Positions 17,466 through 25,724 of a stretch of DNA of 64,000 nucleotides are shown piece after piece. The translations under genes and the position numbers were made by a program. Numbering within the stretch: position 1 is the first letter of the stretch; every line of letters begins with the position of its first letter. This DNA comes from a virus: positions 31,572 through 95,571 of the IMG/VR virus record IMGVR_UViG_3300032288_004022. One strand, 5' to 3'. The notes beneath the pieces are model-generated. The model ran no database searches. It was not told the origin of the DNA and was given only the letters and a program-made list of their open reading frames with translations.

Positions 17466-17690
17466 ATGATTCGCAGTGAGTACGAAGCACGAATTCCCGC
17501 AACTGAGATCTACAGCTACAGTGGTGTGATCACTGTGGAAGACAGCGGCGGCGAGTTGGTGCGTTTCACAATCCAACGCGAAACTGCATGCGATCGTCGC
17601 TGGGATGTGGTCAGTGACGCCATGATCCCCCGCGCAATGGCTGCTGGTCTCTTGGTCGATAAGCCCCTGTTGAGCCAAGAATTGGCTTGA
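17466..17690 (+). CDS. Small early protein, unknown function
   Basis: A protein of 74 residues starting at ATG 17466, after an AAAAAGGAGCC ribosome binding site. The sequence suggests a small beta-rich N-terminal half (YSGVITVEDSGGELVRFTIQ) and a helical end. No family recognised. Its TGA stop lies within the -35 box of the next promoter, showing how tightly the cassette is packed. Confidence 0.8.
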   Translation: MIRSEYEARIPATEIYSYSGVITVEDSGGELVRFTIQRETACDRRWDVVSDAMIPRAMAAGLLVDKPLLSQELA

Positions 17691-17715
17691 CCAAAAATTC
17701 CCATTTTGCTATAAT
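17687..17715 (+). promoter_or_regulatory. Host-type promoter, cassette copy 3
   Basis: TTGACC (17687-17692) overlaps the stop codon of the previous gene; a 17-base spacer; TATAAT (17710-17715) with TGC. The 29-base core appears identical to the copy at 53661. Confidence 0.9.
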
Positions 17716-17745
17716 AGAAGCATAGACAGTAACAAGGAGCCAGAA

Positions 17746-17922
17746 ATGAACTTTGAACAAGCCATTGAAATCGTCCAAGAATACAAACAAGATTGGGCCT
17801 TGCCCGGATTGCTGGAGACCCTGCAGCAGATGCAGGATTGCTACGACGATCTCAGCGGCCAGGAAGCCCGTGCATATCGTGTGGTTTTTCGTGAAATGGG
17901 CCGACTGTTTGCCCCGGCCTAA
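17746..17922 (+). CDS. Short early protein, unknown function
   Basis: A 58-residue reading frame from ATG 17746 (preceded by AACAAGGAGCC) to TAA 17922. It is below common length cut-offs but sits exactly in the cassette layout, with its own promoter and the shared ribosome binding site, so it is a real gene. The product is helical with a Gln/Asp-rich centre (LLETLQQMQDCYDDL). No family recognised. Confidence 0.75.
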   Translation: MNFEQAIEIVQEYKQDWALPGLLETLQQMQDCYDDLSGQEARAYRVVFREMGRLFAPA

Positions 17923-17926
17923 ACGG

Positions 17927-17955
17927 TTGACCAATAAATCCCCTTCTGCTATAAT
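17927..17955 (+). promoter_or_regulatory. Host-type promoter, cassette copy 4
   Basis: TTGACC (17927-17932), a 17-base spacer, TATAAT (17950-17955) with TGC, starting 4 bases after the stop of the short gene. It drives the AAA+ ATPase gene. Confidence 0.88.
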
Positions 17956-17985
17956 ATGTTTTTAACGCACAAAAAGGAGCCAACT

Positions 17986-19008
17986 ATGAGTGCAATTCGT
18001 GTTTTGCGTGGTGTGTATCGCAATCAGCCTGTGCAAGATGTTTCGTTTACTCTTGTCAAAGGGTTTCAGACTGGTGCCAAAGGCGGGTTTGTTACGGTAA
18101 AAAATGAGGGACAGTTCCCCGGTTTTGCACCCACCATCCGTATTACCATTGACAACATCGCTGACATCGAGTATACTAACGGCATGACACAAGACAATAC
18201 CGTACATTTTGAGAAGCCCGCCCCTGTTGCGGAGTCCGATGAAGAAGCAATGACTCGTATCCGCGAGCGTTTTGAAATCCTGACTGAAATGACCAAGGCC
18301 ACTGTGAGCGGCGACATCCGTGCCATGATTGTGTCGGGGCCCCCTGGCGTTGGCAAGAGCTTTGGCGTTGAAACCGAAATTGAAAAGGCTTGCCTTTTTG
18401 ACAAACTGGCCGGCAAGCGACTGCGTGCCGAAGTTGTCAAAGGCTCGGCTACCCCGATTGGCTTGTTCCAAACCCTGTACAAATACTCGGATGAGAATTG
18501 TGTTATTGTGTTTGACGACTGTGATAGCATTTTGCTGGACGACGTGGCTCTTAACTTACTGAAGGGTGCTCTTGACTCCGGCAAAAAGCGTACCATTTCG
18601 TGGTTGAGTGAGAGCAGTGCTCTGCGCCGCGAAGGTATCCCGGATCGTTTTGAATTCAAAGGCTCGGTGATCTTTATCACCAACTTGAAGTTTGACAAAA
18701 TGAAATCGCAGAAATTGCGTGATCACTTGGACGCACTGCAATCGCGCTGTCATTATCTGGACCTGACCTTGGACACCATGCGTGACAAACTGTTGCGCAT
18801 CAAGCAGATTGCCAAGGACGGTGTGCTGTTTGCAGACTATGACTTTGAAGAAGCTGTGCAAGACGACATCATTGACTTCATGCATGTCAACAAGGATCGA
18901 CTGCGTGAAGTGAGCCTGCGCATGGCGCTGAAGATTGCAGACTTGCGTAAGCTGTCTGTGCTGAACTGGAAGCGCCTGGCAGAAACCACTTGCATGAAGA
19001 CTGCCTAA
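17986..19008 (+). CDS. AAA+ ATPase
   Basis: A protein of 340 residues from ATG 17986, chosen because AAAAAGGAGCC precedes it as in the other cassette genes; a frame extension to 17956 covers the promoter. Walker A GPPGVGKS is at residues 118-125 and Walker B VIVFDDCD at 173-180, followed by a sensor-1-like FITNL and an arginine-rich end. Residues 1-90 form a separate N-terminal domain that may bind substrate. It resembles phage AAA ATPases of unknown role. With its own host-type promoter and a strong terminator it forms a single-gene early unit. Confidence 0.85.
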   Translation: MSAIRVLRGVYRNQPVQDVSFTLVKGFQTGAKGGFVTVKNEGQFPGFAPTIRITIDNIADIEYTNGMTQDNTVHFEKPAPVAESDEEAMTRIRERFEILTEMTKATVSGDIRAMIVSGPPGVGKSFGVETEIEKACLFDKLAGKRLRAEVVKGSATPIGLFQTLYKYSDENCVIVFDDCDSILLDDVALNLLKGALDSGKKRTISWLSESSALRREGIPDRFEFKGSVIFITNLKFDKMKSQKLRDHLDALQSRCHYLDLTLDTMRDKLLRIKQIAKDGVLFADYDFEEAVQDDIIDFMHVNKDRLREVSLRMALKIADLRKLSVLNWKRLAETTCMKTA

Positions 19009-19054
19009 ACACGATAGAGTTATACTGGGCATTGGTTGGCTCCGGCCCAGTTTT

Positions 19055-19087
19055 AACAGGTACCCCTAAAAAGGTACCTGTTTTTTT
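19055..19087 (+). terminator. Rho-independent terminator after the AAA+ gene
   Basis: Perfect 10-bp stem AACAGGTACC / GGTACCTGTT (19055-19064 with 19073-19082) followed by a run of seven T. It ends the early cassette. Confidence 0.92.
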
Positions 19088-19114
19088 GACTTTGTCCAGC
19101 AATAAGTATATAAT
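19086..19114 (+). promoter_or_regulatory. Promoter placed for a leaderless transcript
   Basis: TTGACT (19086-19091), a 17-base spacer and TATAAT (19109-19114). The ATG of the next gene begins 7 bases after the -10 box, the usual transcription start distance, so the mRNA would begin at or next to its start codon. No ribosome binding site is visible. Confidence 0.75.
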
Positions 19115-19120
19115 AATAAC

Positions 19121-19660
19121 ATGTCTGAACAAATACTAGGAAAATCTGTAACCGTGATTGCCCCAACCAATCTTTACAAGTGGGCAAGAGTCTGGGGAAG
19201 AATCCAAAAAGGATATTATCAAGATACTGTTTATCTTCGTAGAGAAAAACAGATAGAAGATTTTGTGATCCTTAATCAGTTTGCAAATCTCTACATCGAA
19301 AAAGACACTGACATTTTAGAAAATTTAACCTCGGTAGCACAGCCCAACCAAGCCGATTTGATCATAATCACCGATCAAAAGTTCAGCAGATTGCCATGTC
19401 CTGCATTAATTGACAAGATTGAATCCTTGCTTGATCAGTGCCCGAGAATGTTTGTTTGCCTGAACAGGCACTACATCAACATTGACAGTAGTTTTGTTGA
19501 TCCAACAGTTGATGATCATTACCCATTGGCAATTACTCAATGGCTTGTTAAAAATCTACCCACAGCTAGAGTATTAGATTTAAGCTTGGATTATTTAGAC
19601 TGTGGCGATTGGTTCACTTGGGTAGTGCCTGACAGAATGTATTTTATAGAACGCACATGA
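19121..19660 (+). CDS. Hypothetical protein, possibly translated from leaderless mRNA
   Basis: A protein of 179 residues that I do not recognise. Its N-terminus (VTVIAPTNLYKWARVWGRI) and ADLIIITDQKF suggest an alternating beta/alpha fold. It begins directly after a promoter with no room for a ribosome binding site. It and the next two genes are AT-rich relative to the flanks and overlap each other, forming a small operon between the AAA+ unit and uvsW. Confidence 0.7.
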   Translation: MSEQILGKSVTVIAPTNLYKWARVWGRIQKGYYQDTVYLRREKQIEDFVILNQFANLYIEKDTDILENLTSVAQPNQADLIIITDQKFSRLPCPALIDKIESLLDQCPRMFVCLNRHYINIDSSFVDPTVDDHYPLAITQWLVKNLPTARVLDLSLDYLDCGDWFTWVVPDRMYFIERT

Positions 19661-20340
19661 GATTGGTTGAACAAATATATTCGTCGGAGCACAAAGAAAA
19701 TTTTCAAACACGATATATCAAGTATCGTGCTGGAAGATTAAAGCATCAGTATTGGTTATGGAATCGAAAAAGATCCAACAAAGTAATTGATCAATATGAT
19801 GCTAAAATTTTAAAAAATTGCAAACCGGGAACCATTGCATTTTTTGCAAGCGCCGGATACTACCTCAAAGAAATTTGGCCGCATATAGACTCGTTAGAAA
19901 CACACCCAGTAGTCAAAGAGTTTTGTCCCAATGTAATCTTGATCAAATCAAGGCAAAAACTTTTACTAGATACGCCAAACAAATATGATAATTTTGCTGT
20001 GGTAAACAATCGCGGTGATCATTGGGTCAATATTGATGGTCTTACACAGCATCTGTTGGCTTATACACAGATTCTCAATCCTGGTGCCAGAGTATTTTAC
20101 AGTTTTAGAGACACACAAATACAATACAATAGATTAAAAGTAGACAGTGTTGAATACTTTATGTCTTGGGCCAAGAGTCTTGACAAGATTGGATTAACTC
20201 TGGCCCGGTCTGACATTGCTTTTAAAAAGAAAGTCAAGGACGGGGCCGGGAATTATGATGCCTTCGAAAATCCCGATACTGTCAACGGCAATTTGAAATT
20301 CTGGTTTGTGTATAAGGGACAGCCGTGGAACATCCAGTAA
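19657..20340 (+). CDS. Hypothetical protein, Rossmann-like
   Basis: A protein of 227 residues that overlaps the previous gene by 4 bases. The basic N-terminal third has many Lys, Arg and Tyr. GTIAFFASAGYYLKEIWPHI could be the first strand-loop of a nucleotide or SAM-binding fold and LNPGARVFYSFRDTQIQYN a later strand, but no clear motif is present. The AT-rich composition matches the neighbouring genes. No function is assigned. Confidence 0.7.
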   Translation: MRLVEQIYSSEHKENFQTRYIKYRAGRLKHQYWLWNRKRSNKVIDQYDAKILKNCKPGTIAFFASAGYYLKEIWPHIDSLETHPVVKEFCPNVILIKSRQKLLLDTPNKYDNFAVVNNRGDHWVNIDGLTQHLLAYTQILNPGARVFYSFRDTQIQYNRLKVDSVEYFMSWAKSLDKIGLTLARSDIAFKKKVKDGAGNYDAFENPDTVNGNLKFWFVYKGQPWNIQ

Positions 20341-20843
20341 TAGTTTGTTTTGTTGGTGGCACTGCTGGTGATATAGTTACCCAAATTTTAGATCCAGCCG
20401 AATTATGTTTGTCCAGACAAAAATTAAAAAAACCTCATTTGTTTGTGAATGACCAAGACAAAGATTTGTTTCTTAACACAGCAAAATGGAACAGTGTCCC
20501 TAGTCATGATTTTGATTATCACCGAACACACAATCACAATGTGCTGGGCATAGTATGCCGATACATGCCTGACGCTGTATGGGCGGCAACAAGATTCAAA
20601 AAACTACACAGGCCTCATGTGTGGAAAGAAATGACTGTATTTTGCGGAGCAGACACAGTGGAAGCGTATGCTCAAGCAATCTTGGATTTTGGTAACATGC
20701 TTGCAGACTACACCAGTAATGTGTTATATTTAGATGATGTCATCAACGGCAACGCAGTGCATCGCATTCAAGAATTGGGATATCAAACTCCAGGTCAAGA
20801 TTGCTACGACGAATGGATCAACAAAATCAAAAATCTTTGTTAA
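20325..20843 (+). CDS. Hypothetical protein with N-terminal GGTAGD loop
   Basis: A protein of 172 residues overlapping the previous gene by 16 bases. The N-terminus (VIVCFVGGTAGDIVTQIL) has a strand followed by a glycine-rich loop, as in P-loop or sulfotransferase-like folds, but lacks a canonical GKS/T. The remainder is helical, with several His and Trp. It is the last gene of an AT-rich trio upstream of uvsW. Function unknown. Confidence 0.7.
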   Translation: MEHPVIVCFVGGTAGDIVTQILDPAELCLSRQKLKKPHLFVNDQDKDLFLNTAKWNSVPSHDFDYHRTHNHNVLGIVCRYMPDAVWAATRFKKLHRPHVWKEMTVFCGADTVEAYAQAILDFGNMLADYTSNVLYLDDVINGNAVHRIQELGYQTPGQDCYDEWINKIKNLC

Positions 20844-20861
20844 AGTTACAAGAAGCAACTC

Positions 20862-22331
20862 ATGAAAACGTGTACCATAATATTAAAAGATGAAGTAAAT
20901 ATCCGACTGGAAGGACTAGATCTAGATGCTCGCAAGGCCTTGGTCACGGCTTTTAAATATGATGTACCTTATGCTAGATATCTTCCGGCAGTGAGACTGG
21001 GACGCTGGGACGGAAAGGTCTCGTACTTCCAACTTGGTGGTAGCAGTTATACAAACTTGCTGCCCGAGATTGTTCCCATACTTGAGAAGTTCAATTACGA
21101 CATTGAACTGGATGATCAAAGAGATTACTCCACCACATTTGAGTTTGAACAGGTGCGTGAAGACTCATTTGCACATGTGAAATGGCCCAAAGGACATCCT
21201 GCCGCTGGTGAACCCATCATGATGCGCGACTATCAAGTTGAGATTGTCAACAACTTCTTGGCCAATCCGCAATGCCTGCAGGAAGTGGCCACAGGTGCAG
21301 GTAAAACCATAATGACAGCGGCCTTGAGCAATGCTGTTGCGCCGTATGGACGCTCAATCGTTATTGTGCCCAACAAGAGTCTTGTGACACAGACAGAAAA
21401 AGACTACATCAACATGGAGCAGGATGTGGGTGTGTTCTTTGGCGACAGAAAAGAGTGGGGTCGTACACATACTATTTGTACTTGGCAGAGTTTGAATGTG
21501 CTGTTGAAGAATACCAAGGCCGGGGTTGGTGATTGTACCATTGACGAGTTCCTAGAAGGGGTGGTGTGCGTTATTGTAGACGAAGTACACATGGCCAAGG
21601 CAGATGCGCTGAAAACCTTGTTGACTGGGGTGATGTCTAGAGTGCCAATTCGCTGGGGTTTGACTGGAACCATACCCAAAGAGAAGTTTGAAAGCCAGGC
21701 CCTGTTGGTGGGCCTAGGTCCTGTGATTGGGCGCCTTAGCGCCAACGAATTGCAACAACAAGGTGTTTTGGCCAACTGTCACGTGAATATTGTGCAGTTG
21801 GTGGATCACGTGGAGTACAAAGAGTACCAATCAGAACTCAAATACTTGCTGGAAGAGTCGGGCCGATTGGATACCATGGCTGACCTCATACGCCGAGTAA
21901 ATGAAACAGGTAATACTTTGGTGCTCGTGGACCGAGTGGCCGCAGGACACGCATTAGTAGAACGCCTGGGTGATCGCGCTGTGTTTGTATCGGGCGCAAC
22001 CAAAGCAAAAGACAGACAAGATGAATATGATGAAGTTGCAGACAGCACTGACAAGATTATTGTGGCTACCTATGGTGTTGCCGCTGTGGGTATTAATATC
22101 CCTAGGATTTTTAATCTGGTTCTTATTGAGCCCGGAAAAAGTTTTGTCCGTGTTATCCAGAGCATTGGCCGCGGCATAAGAAAAGCAGAAGACAAAGATC
22201 ATGTTCAAATTTGGGACATTACTAGCACCTGTAAGTTTGCCAAACGACATCTGACCAAACGCAAGCAGTTCTACCGAGAAGCCAACTATCCATTCTCAGC
22301 AGAAAAGTTGGAGTGGATGAAAATTGCTTGA
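20862..22331 (+). CDS. uvsW: UvsW-like SF2 helicase
   Basis: A protein of 489 residues. Motif I is ATGAGKT (143-149), motif II DEVH (240-243), motif III LTGT, and motif VI QSIGRGIRK. The N-terminal 100 residues form the small DNA-binding domain seen in T4 UvsW. It acts on branched DNA: it reverses stalled forks, unwinds R-loops and helps switch from origin-dependent to recombination-dependent replication. The length is close to T4 UvsW. AAGAAG precedes the ATG. Confidence 0.93.
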   Translation: MKTCTIILKDEVNIRLEGLDLDARKALVTAFKYDVPYARYLPAVRLGRWDGKVSYFQLGGSSYTNLLPEIVPILEKFNYDIELDDQRDYSTTFEFEQVREDSFAHVKWPKGHPAAGEPIMMRDYQVEIVNNFLANPQCLQEVATGAGKTIMTAALSNAVAPYGRSIVIVPNKSLVTQTEKDYINMEQDVGVFFGDRKEWGRTHTICTWQSLNVLLKNTKAGVGDCTIDEFLEGVVCVIVDEVHMAKADALKTLLTGVMSRVPIRWGLTGTIPKEKFESQALLVGLGPVIGRLSANELQQQGVLANCHVNIVQLVDHVEYKEYQSELKYLLEESGRLDTMADLIRRVNETGNTLVLVDRVAAGHALVERLGDRAVFVSGATKAKDRQDEYDEVADSTDKIIVATYGVAAVGINIPRIFNLVLIEPGKSFVRVIQSIGRGIRKAEDKDHVQIWDITSTCKFAKRHLTKRKQFYREANYPFSAEKLEWMKIA

Positions 22332-22356
22332 CTTTCCAAGATCAAAACTGTAAAAT
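22328..22356 (+). promoter_or_regulatory. Promoter placed for a leaderless transcript
   Basis: TTGACT (22328-22333), overlapping the uvsW stop, a 17-base spacer and TAAAAT (22351-22356). The start codon at 22363 follows after exactly six bases, as at 19121, leaving no space for a ribosome binding site. Confidence 0.65.
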
Positions 22357-22362
22357 ACAACA

Positions 22363-22863
22363 ATGAGAATACTTACTCTTGACAACGTCTATTATGATTT
22401 AAATCAACTGCCCGAAGAAGTTGATGACATGCGTTTTGCTATCTTGGACAACAGCAATCCACTGGACCCCGACTATCATTTCATCCCACTGATTTTTCTG
22501 GAATCGTTCAATGCTCCGGCCCTGGTACTGCGCATAGGATCAGACACAATCAAAATGCCCATGGATTGGCAAATCTTGATTGGTGAGCCCGACATTGGTG
22601 ATCTAGAAGTGCTGCCACTGACTTCAATAAACGATCGCGGCTTCAAGGTATTTCAATTCAATCCACTCAGCAGCTACAGACCCAGTTTCCCCAGTATTGA
22701 AATCTTGGATGTGTACCATGAAGTCAACTGGTACGCACCCAAACTAAAGAACGGGCAGATGTTGGCAGTGCCGCTCAATGATGATCCCGAACCTGACTGT
22801 GTGTACTTTGTGAAAGATGTGAGTCGCAATTGTGAAATAGTCAACTACAACAAGGCTTGGTAA
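22363..22863 (+). CDS. Hypothetical protein
   Basis: A protein of 166 residues, acidic and beta-rich, with a regular alternation of hydrophobic and Pro/Asp segments. I do not recognise a family. It is the first gene of a tightly packed run (22363-25723) that holds several candidates for replication accessory proteins. A promoter ends six bases before its ATG, so its mRNA may be leaderless. Confidence 0.75.
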   Translation: MRILTLDNVYYDLNQLPEEVDDMRFAILDNSNPLDPDYHFIPLIFLESFNAPALVLRIGSDTIKMPMDWQILIGEPDIGDLEVLPLTSINDRGFKVFQFNPLSSYRPSFPSIEILDVYHEVNWYAPKLKNGQMLAVPLNDDPEPDCVYFVKDVSRNCEIVNYNKAW

Positions 22864-22864
22864 C

Positions 22865-23212
22865 ATGGAAAACCTAATAGTCAACACAAACGACGTTGGC
22901 GGAGTCGTGGTCAAGGACAACGACACCTACATGCTCAAAGACAACACCACTTTGAAACATCTTGTGCTCAGTAGTACCAAGCTTTATCGTGGGCAGCAGA
23001 CTCGGGGGCACAGACATCAGGGTCAAGAAGAAGTGTATTTCTTTGTTCAAGGACACGGACGCATGATTGTGGGCAACGAAGATAGTGAGCCGTTTCAGGT
23101 AATGCCAGGAGCAATTGTGCTGATTCCCGATGGTGCATTTCACAGAGTGATCAACGACGGTGACATCAACATGATCTTTAACTGTGTGTTTCAAGGCACA
23201 AGGAATCACTAA
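22865..23212 (+). CDS. Cupin-domain protein
   Basis: A protein of 115 residues, a single cupin barrel. Cupin motif 1 is GHRHQGQEEVYFFVQGHGRM with two His and a Glu as metal ligands, and motif 2 is PDGAFHRVIND with the final His. Such small cupins are often sugar isomerases or epimerases, or metal-dependent sensors. It starts one base after the previous gene and shares its last base with the next start codon. No specific substrate can be given. Confidence 0.8.
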   Translation: MENLIVNTNDVGGVVVKDNDTYMLKDNTTLKHLVLSSTKLYRGQQTRGHRHQGQEEVYFFVQGHGRMIVGNEDSEPFQVMPGAIVLIPDGAFHRVINDGDINMIFNCVFQGTRNH

Positions 23213-23484
23213 TGGGCAGTCTCCGGCCTGGCGCCACATACATCTATGAGCGAGCAGATGGTGTTGTGTATGCTCGAGAGTCAGGTGCAGACCCCAGCAC
23301 AAGACAGGTAATTGGAATGGATTACGATCCAAGAACCCCTGACCGACGTCCTTTGCATGATCACATCTCTGAAGACAAATTGTGGGGAGAAATACGGCGA
23401 GCTGCCCGCACCAATCCCACTTTACAGGATGCACTGAACCGCGCTATAATGATTTACCAACTGAGTAAAACCAATGATGCCTGA
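23212..23484 (+). CDS. Hypothetical protein
   Basis: A protein of 90 residues with a beta-rich first half (ATYIYERADGVVYARE) and a helical second half rich in Arg. The DPRTPDRRPLHDH linker is strongly charged. No family recognised. It overlaps its upstream neighbour by one base and its downstream neighbour by 11 bases, and is therefore part of the same transcription unit as the cupin gene. Confidence 0.7.
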   Translation: MGSLRPGATYIYERADGVVYARESGADPSTRQVIGMDYDPRTPDRRPLHDHISEDKLWGEIRRAARTNPTLQDALNRAIMIYQLSKTNDA

Positions 23485-23716
23485 AGAACAGGAAGCACAC
23501 AATGAGTGGAACGATGGCCGCACAAGGTGGAAATACAAGACCTTGACTTTGCACGAGGGTGAGCTGACTGACCAACTCACCACACATGGAGTGTTTGGAT
23601 GGGAACTGGCAGCAATGCACCCTGACAAAAGAAACAATTCTTCTGTAAATTGTTTTATTGTGGTAATGAAACGCCCTTTTTGGTTCGAACAGCCGCCGGA
23701 GCCATCCAATGAGTGA
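23474..23716 (+). CDS. Small DUF4177-like protein
   Basis: An 80-residue protein. The sequence WKYKTLTLHEGELTDQLTTHG followed by GWELAAMHPDKR and IVVMKRP matches the general pattern of DUF4177 proteins, short beta-alpha-beta proteins of unknown role (strand, then LN-x-xG-x-xGWEL, then a final strand). It may start at ATG 23474 or the next codon's ATG. It overlaps both flanking genes. Confidence 0.55.
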   Translation: MMPEEQEAHNEWNDGRTRWKYKTLTLHEGELTDQLTTHGVFGWELAAMHPDKRNNSSVNCFIVVMKRPFWFEQPPEPSNE

Positions 23717-24155
23717 TCGACTAAGCATTGCCAATGAAATGCGACAGTTTGACCGCAAGGCAAGATCATTCTATGACGACTTGACTCCAGAAGAGCGCAA
23801 AAAGTTTTCAAACTACTTGATGATACGTTGGGGATCATCTGTGGAAGGATCACGTGAACTACAAGAGTTCTATGTGATTGCCACCAACGAGCGACTGAAC
23901 AAATACTTCTTTGATGTCAGCCGGCATCCCAAACTACAATGGCTCATGGCCACTAGTGTGAGTCCTGGTATGGGCACGCCAAGACATCCGTGGATTGCGC
24001 CAAAGAAAAAAGAAGCAGGACTCAGCGCCAAACGCAAGGCCTTGATGGCCATGTATCCCACCTACAAAGATGATGAGATTGATGTCATGGCGCAAATAAC
24101 AACTCAAAAAGAAATTGACGCATACAACCGAGCTGCGGGCAACGACAAGAAATGA
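23709..24155 (+). CDS. Possible clamp-loader small subunit (gp62-like)
   Basis: A protein of 148 residues, helical, with a run (SNYLMIRWGSS, then a long helix with NERLNKYFF, then GMGTPRHPWI) that recalls gp62-type clamp loader subunits of T4-like phages, which have a short pre-helix, an N-x-x-N helix and a conserved P-x-x-x-W-I. The position within a run of replication-type genes agrees. gp44, the usual partner, is not in this window. The assignment is tentative; otherwise it is a conserved hypothetical. Confidence 0.45.
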   Translation: MSDRLSIANEMRQFDRKARSFYDDLTPEERKKFSNYLMIRWGSSVEGSRELQEFYVIATNERLNKYFFDVSRHPKLQWLMATSVSPGMGTPRHPWIAPKKKEAGLSAKRKALMAMYPTYKDDEIDVMAQITTQKEIDAYNRAAGNDKK

Positions 24156-24826
24156 CATTCACGTGCGAGTTTTGCAAAAAAGAATTTGCTAGAGAAACGT
24201 CAATAGCAGTTCACATGTGTGAGCCCAAACGCAGACGCTTGGCTCGAGATGAACCCGGAGTGCGCATGGGTTTCCAAGCCTACATTCGATTCTATGAGAC
24301 CATGCAAGGCAGTGCAAAAAACAAAACACACGATGATTTTTGTGAAAGTTCATACTACCGGGCATTTGTGAAATTTGGAAACTATTGTGTAAACACCAAT
24401 GTTGTTGCACCTCAACGTTTCATGACCTGGCTGCTGAAAGCACAAAAGAAAATTGATCACTGGTGCAGTGACAAAGTTTACACAGAATACTTGATTGAAT
24501 ACCTGCGTGTGGAAGCAGTGGACGATGCCCTGGCCCGTGCAATAGAACACAGCATGCGTTGGGCAGAAGAAACAGGTAACCCTGCACATGACTGGATGCG
24601 GTATGGCAACACCAATAGTCTATGTTATGCTGTCACAGCCGGACGCATAAGTCCCTGGGTGATTTACAATTCAGAATCAGGACAAAAGTTTCTAAGCGAA
24701 CTCAGCACAGAACAAGTAGCCATGGTATGGCCCTACATTGATAGTGACGCCTGGCAAAAAAAGTTTGTTAACTACCCAGCAGATCAAGAGTACGTGAAAG
24801 ATATATTAAACAAGGCAGGATGGTAA
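24152..24826 (+). CDS. Zinc-finger protein, possible helicase loader-like
   Basis: A protein of 224 residues. Residues 5-27 form a zinc finger of the C-x2-C type with a following His and Cys (CEFCKKEF, then HMC). The rest is helical. The second half (LCYAVTAGRISPWVIYNSESG, then VWPYIDSDAWQKKF) weakly recalls the C-terminal domain of T4 gp59, the helicase loader, and the size is close (217). It overlaps the gp62-like gene by 4 bases. The zinc finger suggests nucleic-acid binding; the gp59 link is only a suggestion. Confidence 0.5.
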   Translation: MTFTCEFCKKEFARETSIAVHMCEPKRRRLARDEPGVRMGFQAYIRFYETMQGSAKNKTHDDFCESSYYRAFVKFGNYCVNTNVVAPQRFMTWLLKAQKKIDHWCSDKVYTEYLIEYLRVEAVDDALARAIEHSMRWAEETGNPAHDWMRYGNTNSLCYAVTAGRISPWVIYNSESGQKFLSELSTEQVAMVWPYIDSDAWQKKFVNYPADQEYVKDILNKAGW

Positions 24827-24827
24827 C

Positions 24828-25175
24828 ATGATTAGAAACATCACAGCAGGCCTGGGCATTCACATTTCAGGCAATAATTACAGCACACCTTACGTTGACA
24901 TGGCTCGACCCAGTGCGGGCATGGTTCGATGCAACGGATCAAGTATTGAAGTATACGATGGATCAACCTGGTTAATGCTGAGTTCAAATATTCCACAGAT
25001 TGAACTAGACGGAGTGACACAGGAAGCTATTCAGTGGGTTCGGCGTAAAATGGAAGAAGAAAAACGAATGTTGGAGTTGGCAAAAAAACATCCAAGTGTA
25101 GCAGATGCATTGGCAGCGGTGACTCATGCTGAAGAACAAGTTCGAATTGTGGCGGCATTGGTAGACACAGCATGA
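24828..25175 (+). CDS. Hypothetical protein, possibly virion-associated
   Basis: A protein of 115 residues. The first 50 residues (GLGIHISGNNYSTPYVDM, then GMVRCNGSSIEVYDGSTW) resemble the short beta modules of phage fibre or neck proteins. The second half is a long charged helix, possibly a coiled coil. It starts one base after the zinc-finger gene and overlaps the DnaE-like gene by 4 bases. Its role is not clear. Confidence 0.6.
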   Translation: MIRNITAGLGIHISGNNYSTPYVDMARPSAGMVRCNGSSIEVYDGSTWLMLSSNIPQIELDGVTQEAIQWVRRKMEEEKRMLELAKKHPSVADALAAVTHAEEQVRIVAALVDTA

Positions 25176-25723
25176 GTGCAGACATTGACATTGACTTTGC
25201 CAACAGAGAAACTGTGTTGAAATTGATTCAGCATGTTCCTGCACGACAAAGCAACGGAAGACGTCACAATTCTGGTGTGTATGTCACAGATATTCCTGTA
25301 GACCCTGTAAATGGCTGTGCAGCCATAGACTATGAATCAGCCGAACAGCGCGGCTACTTCAAACTGGACTTTTTGAACATGAGTGTGTATCAGTTGATTC
25401 GTGATCAACAGCACTATGACGAAATGTTAAACACAACACCTCCATGGTCAAGACTGTGGACAGATGGACCTTGGGCCTCTCAACTGGTACACGTGGGCAA
25501 TTATACAGACTTGCTACGAATGATGAAACCAGATTCGATACCCAGGATGGCTGCTTTTATCTCAATCATTCGCCCGGGCAAAGCACATCTACAAATGAAA
25601 CCCTGGGCCGAAGTATTTGCCACGGTATGGGACGGCGATGACTCACAGGGCTACACATTTAAGAAAAGCCACGCAGTTTCCTACGCGGCTCTTGTGGCCT
25701 TGCACATGAATCTCACCAACTGA
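25172..25723 (+). CDS. Miniature DnaE-like (polymerase III alpha) protein
   Basis: A protein of 183 residues whose motifs follow the catalytic core of bacterial DnaE in order. ADIDIDF (3-9) matches PDxDVDF and holds the two palm aspartates (D6, D8). RRHNSGVYV (30-38) matches KHAGGVVI. GYFKLDFLNM (61-70) matches VKFDFLGL and holds the third aspartate (D66). LLRMMKPDSIPRM with IRPGK (114-136) matches LIKRLQPDCFEDM with RPGPL. YTFKKSHAVSYA (161-172) matches YGFNKSHSAAYA. DnaE proteins are about 1,000 residues or more; here PHP, thumb, OB and tau-binding parts are absent and the inter-motif loops are drastically shortened. The palm aspartates are retained, so activity is possible, but it may equally act as a regulator or decoy. 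It ends one base from a convergent gene. Confidence 0.8.
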   Translation: MSADIDIDFANRETVLKLIQHVPARQSNGRRHNSGVYVTDIPVDPVNGCAAIDYESAEQRGYFKLDFLNMSVYQLIRDQQHYDEMLNTTPPWSRLWTDGPWASQLVHVGNYTDLLRMMKPDSIPRMAAFISIIRPGKAHLQMKPWAEVFATVWDGDDSQGYTFKKSHAVSYAALVALHMNLTN

Positions 25724-25724
25724 T

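Noticed and set aside
23685-23705. tRNA T-arm-like GGTTCGAAC sequence
   Set aside because: It is inside a coding frame and no acceptor stem or anticodon arm can be formed around it.
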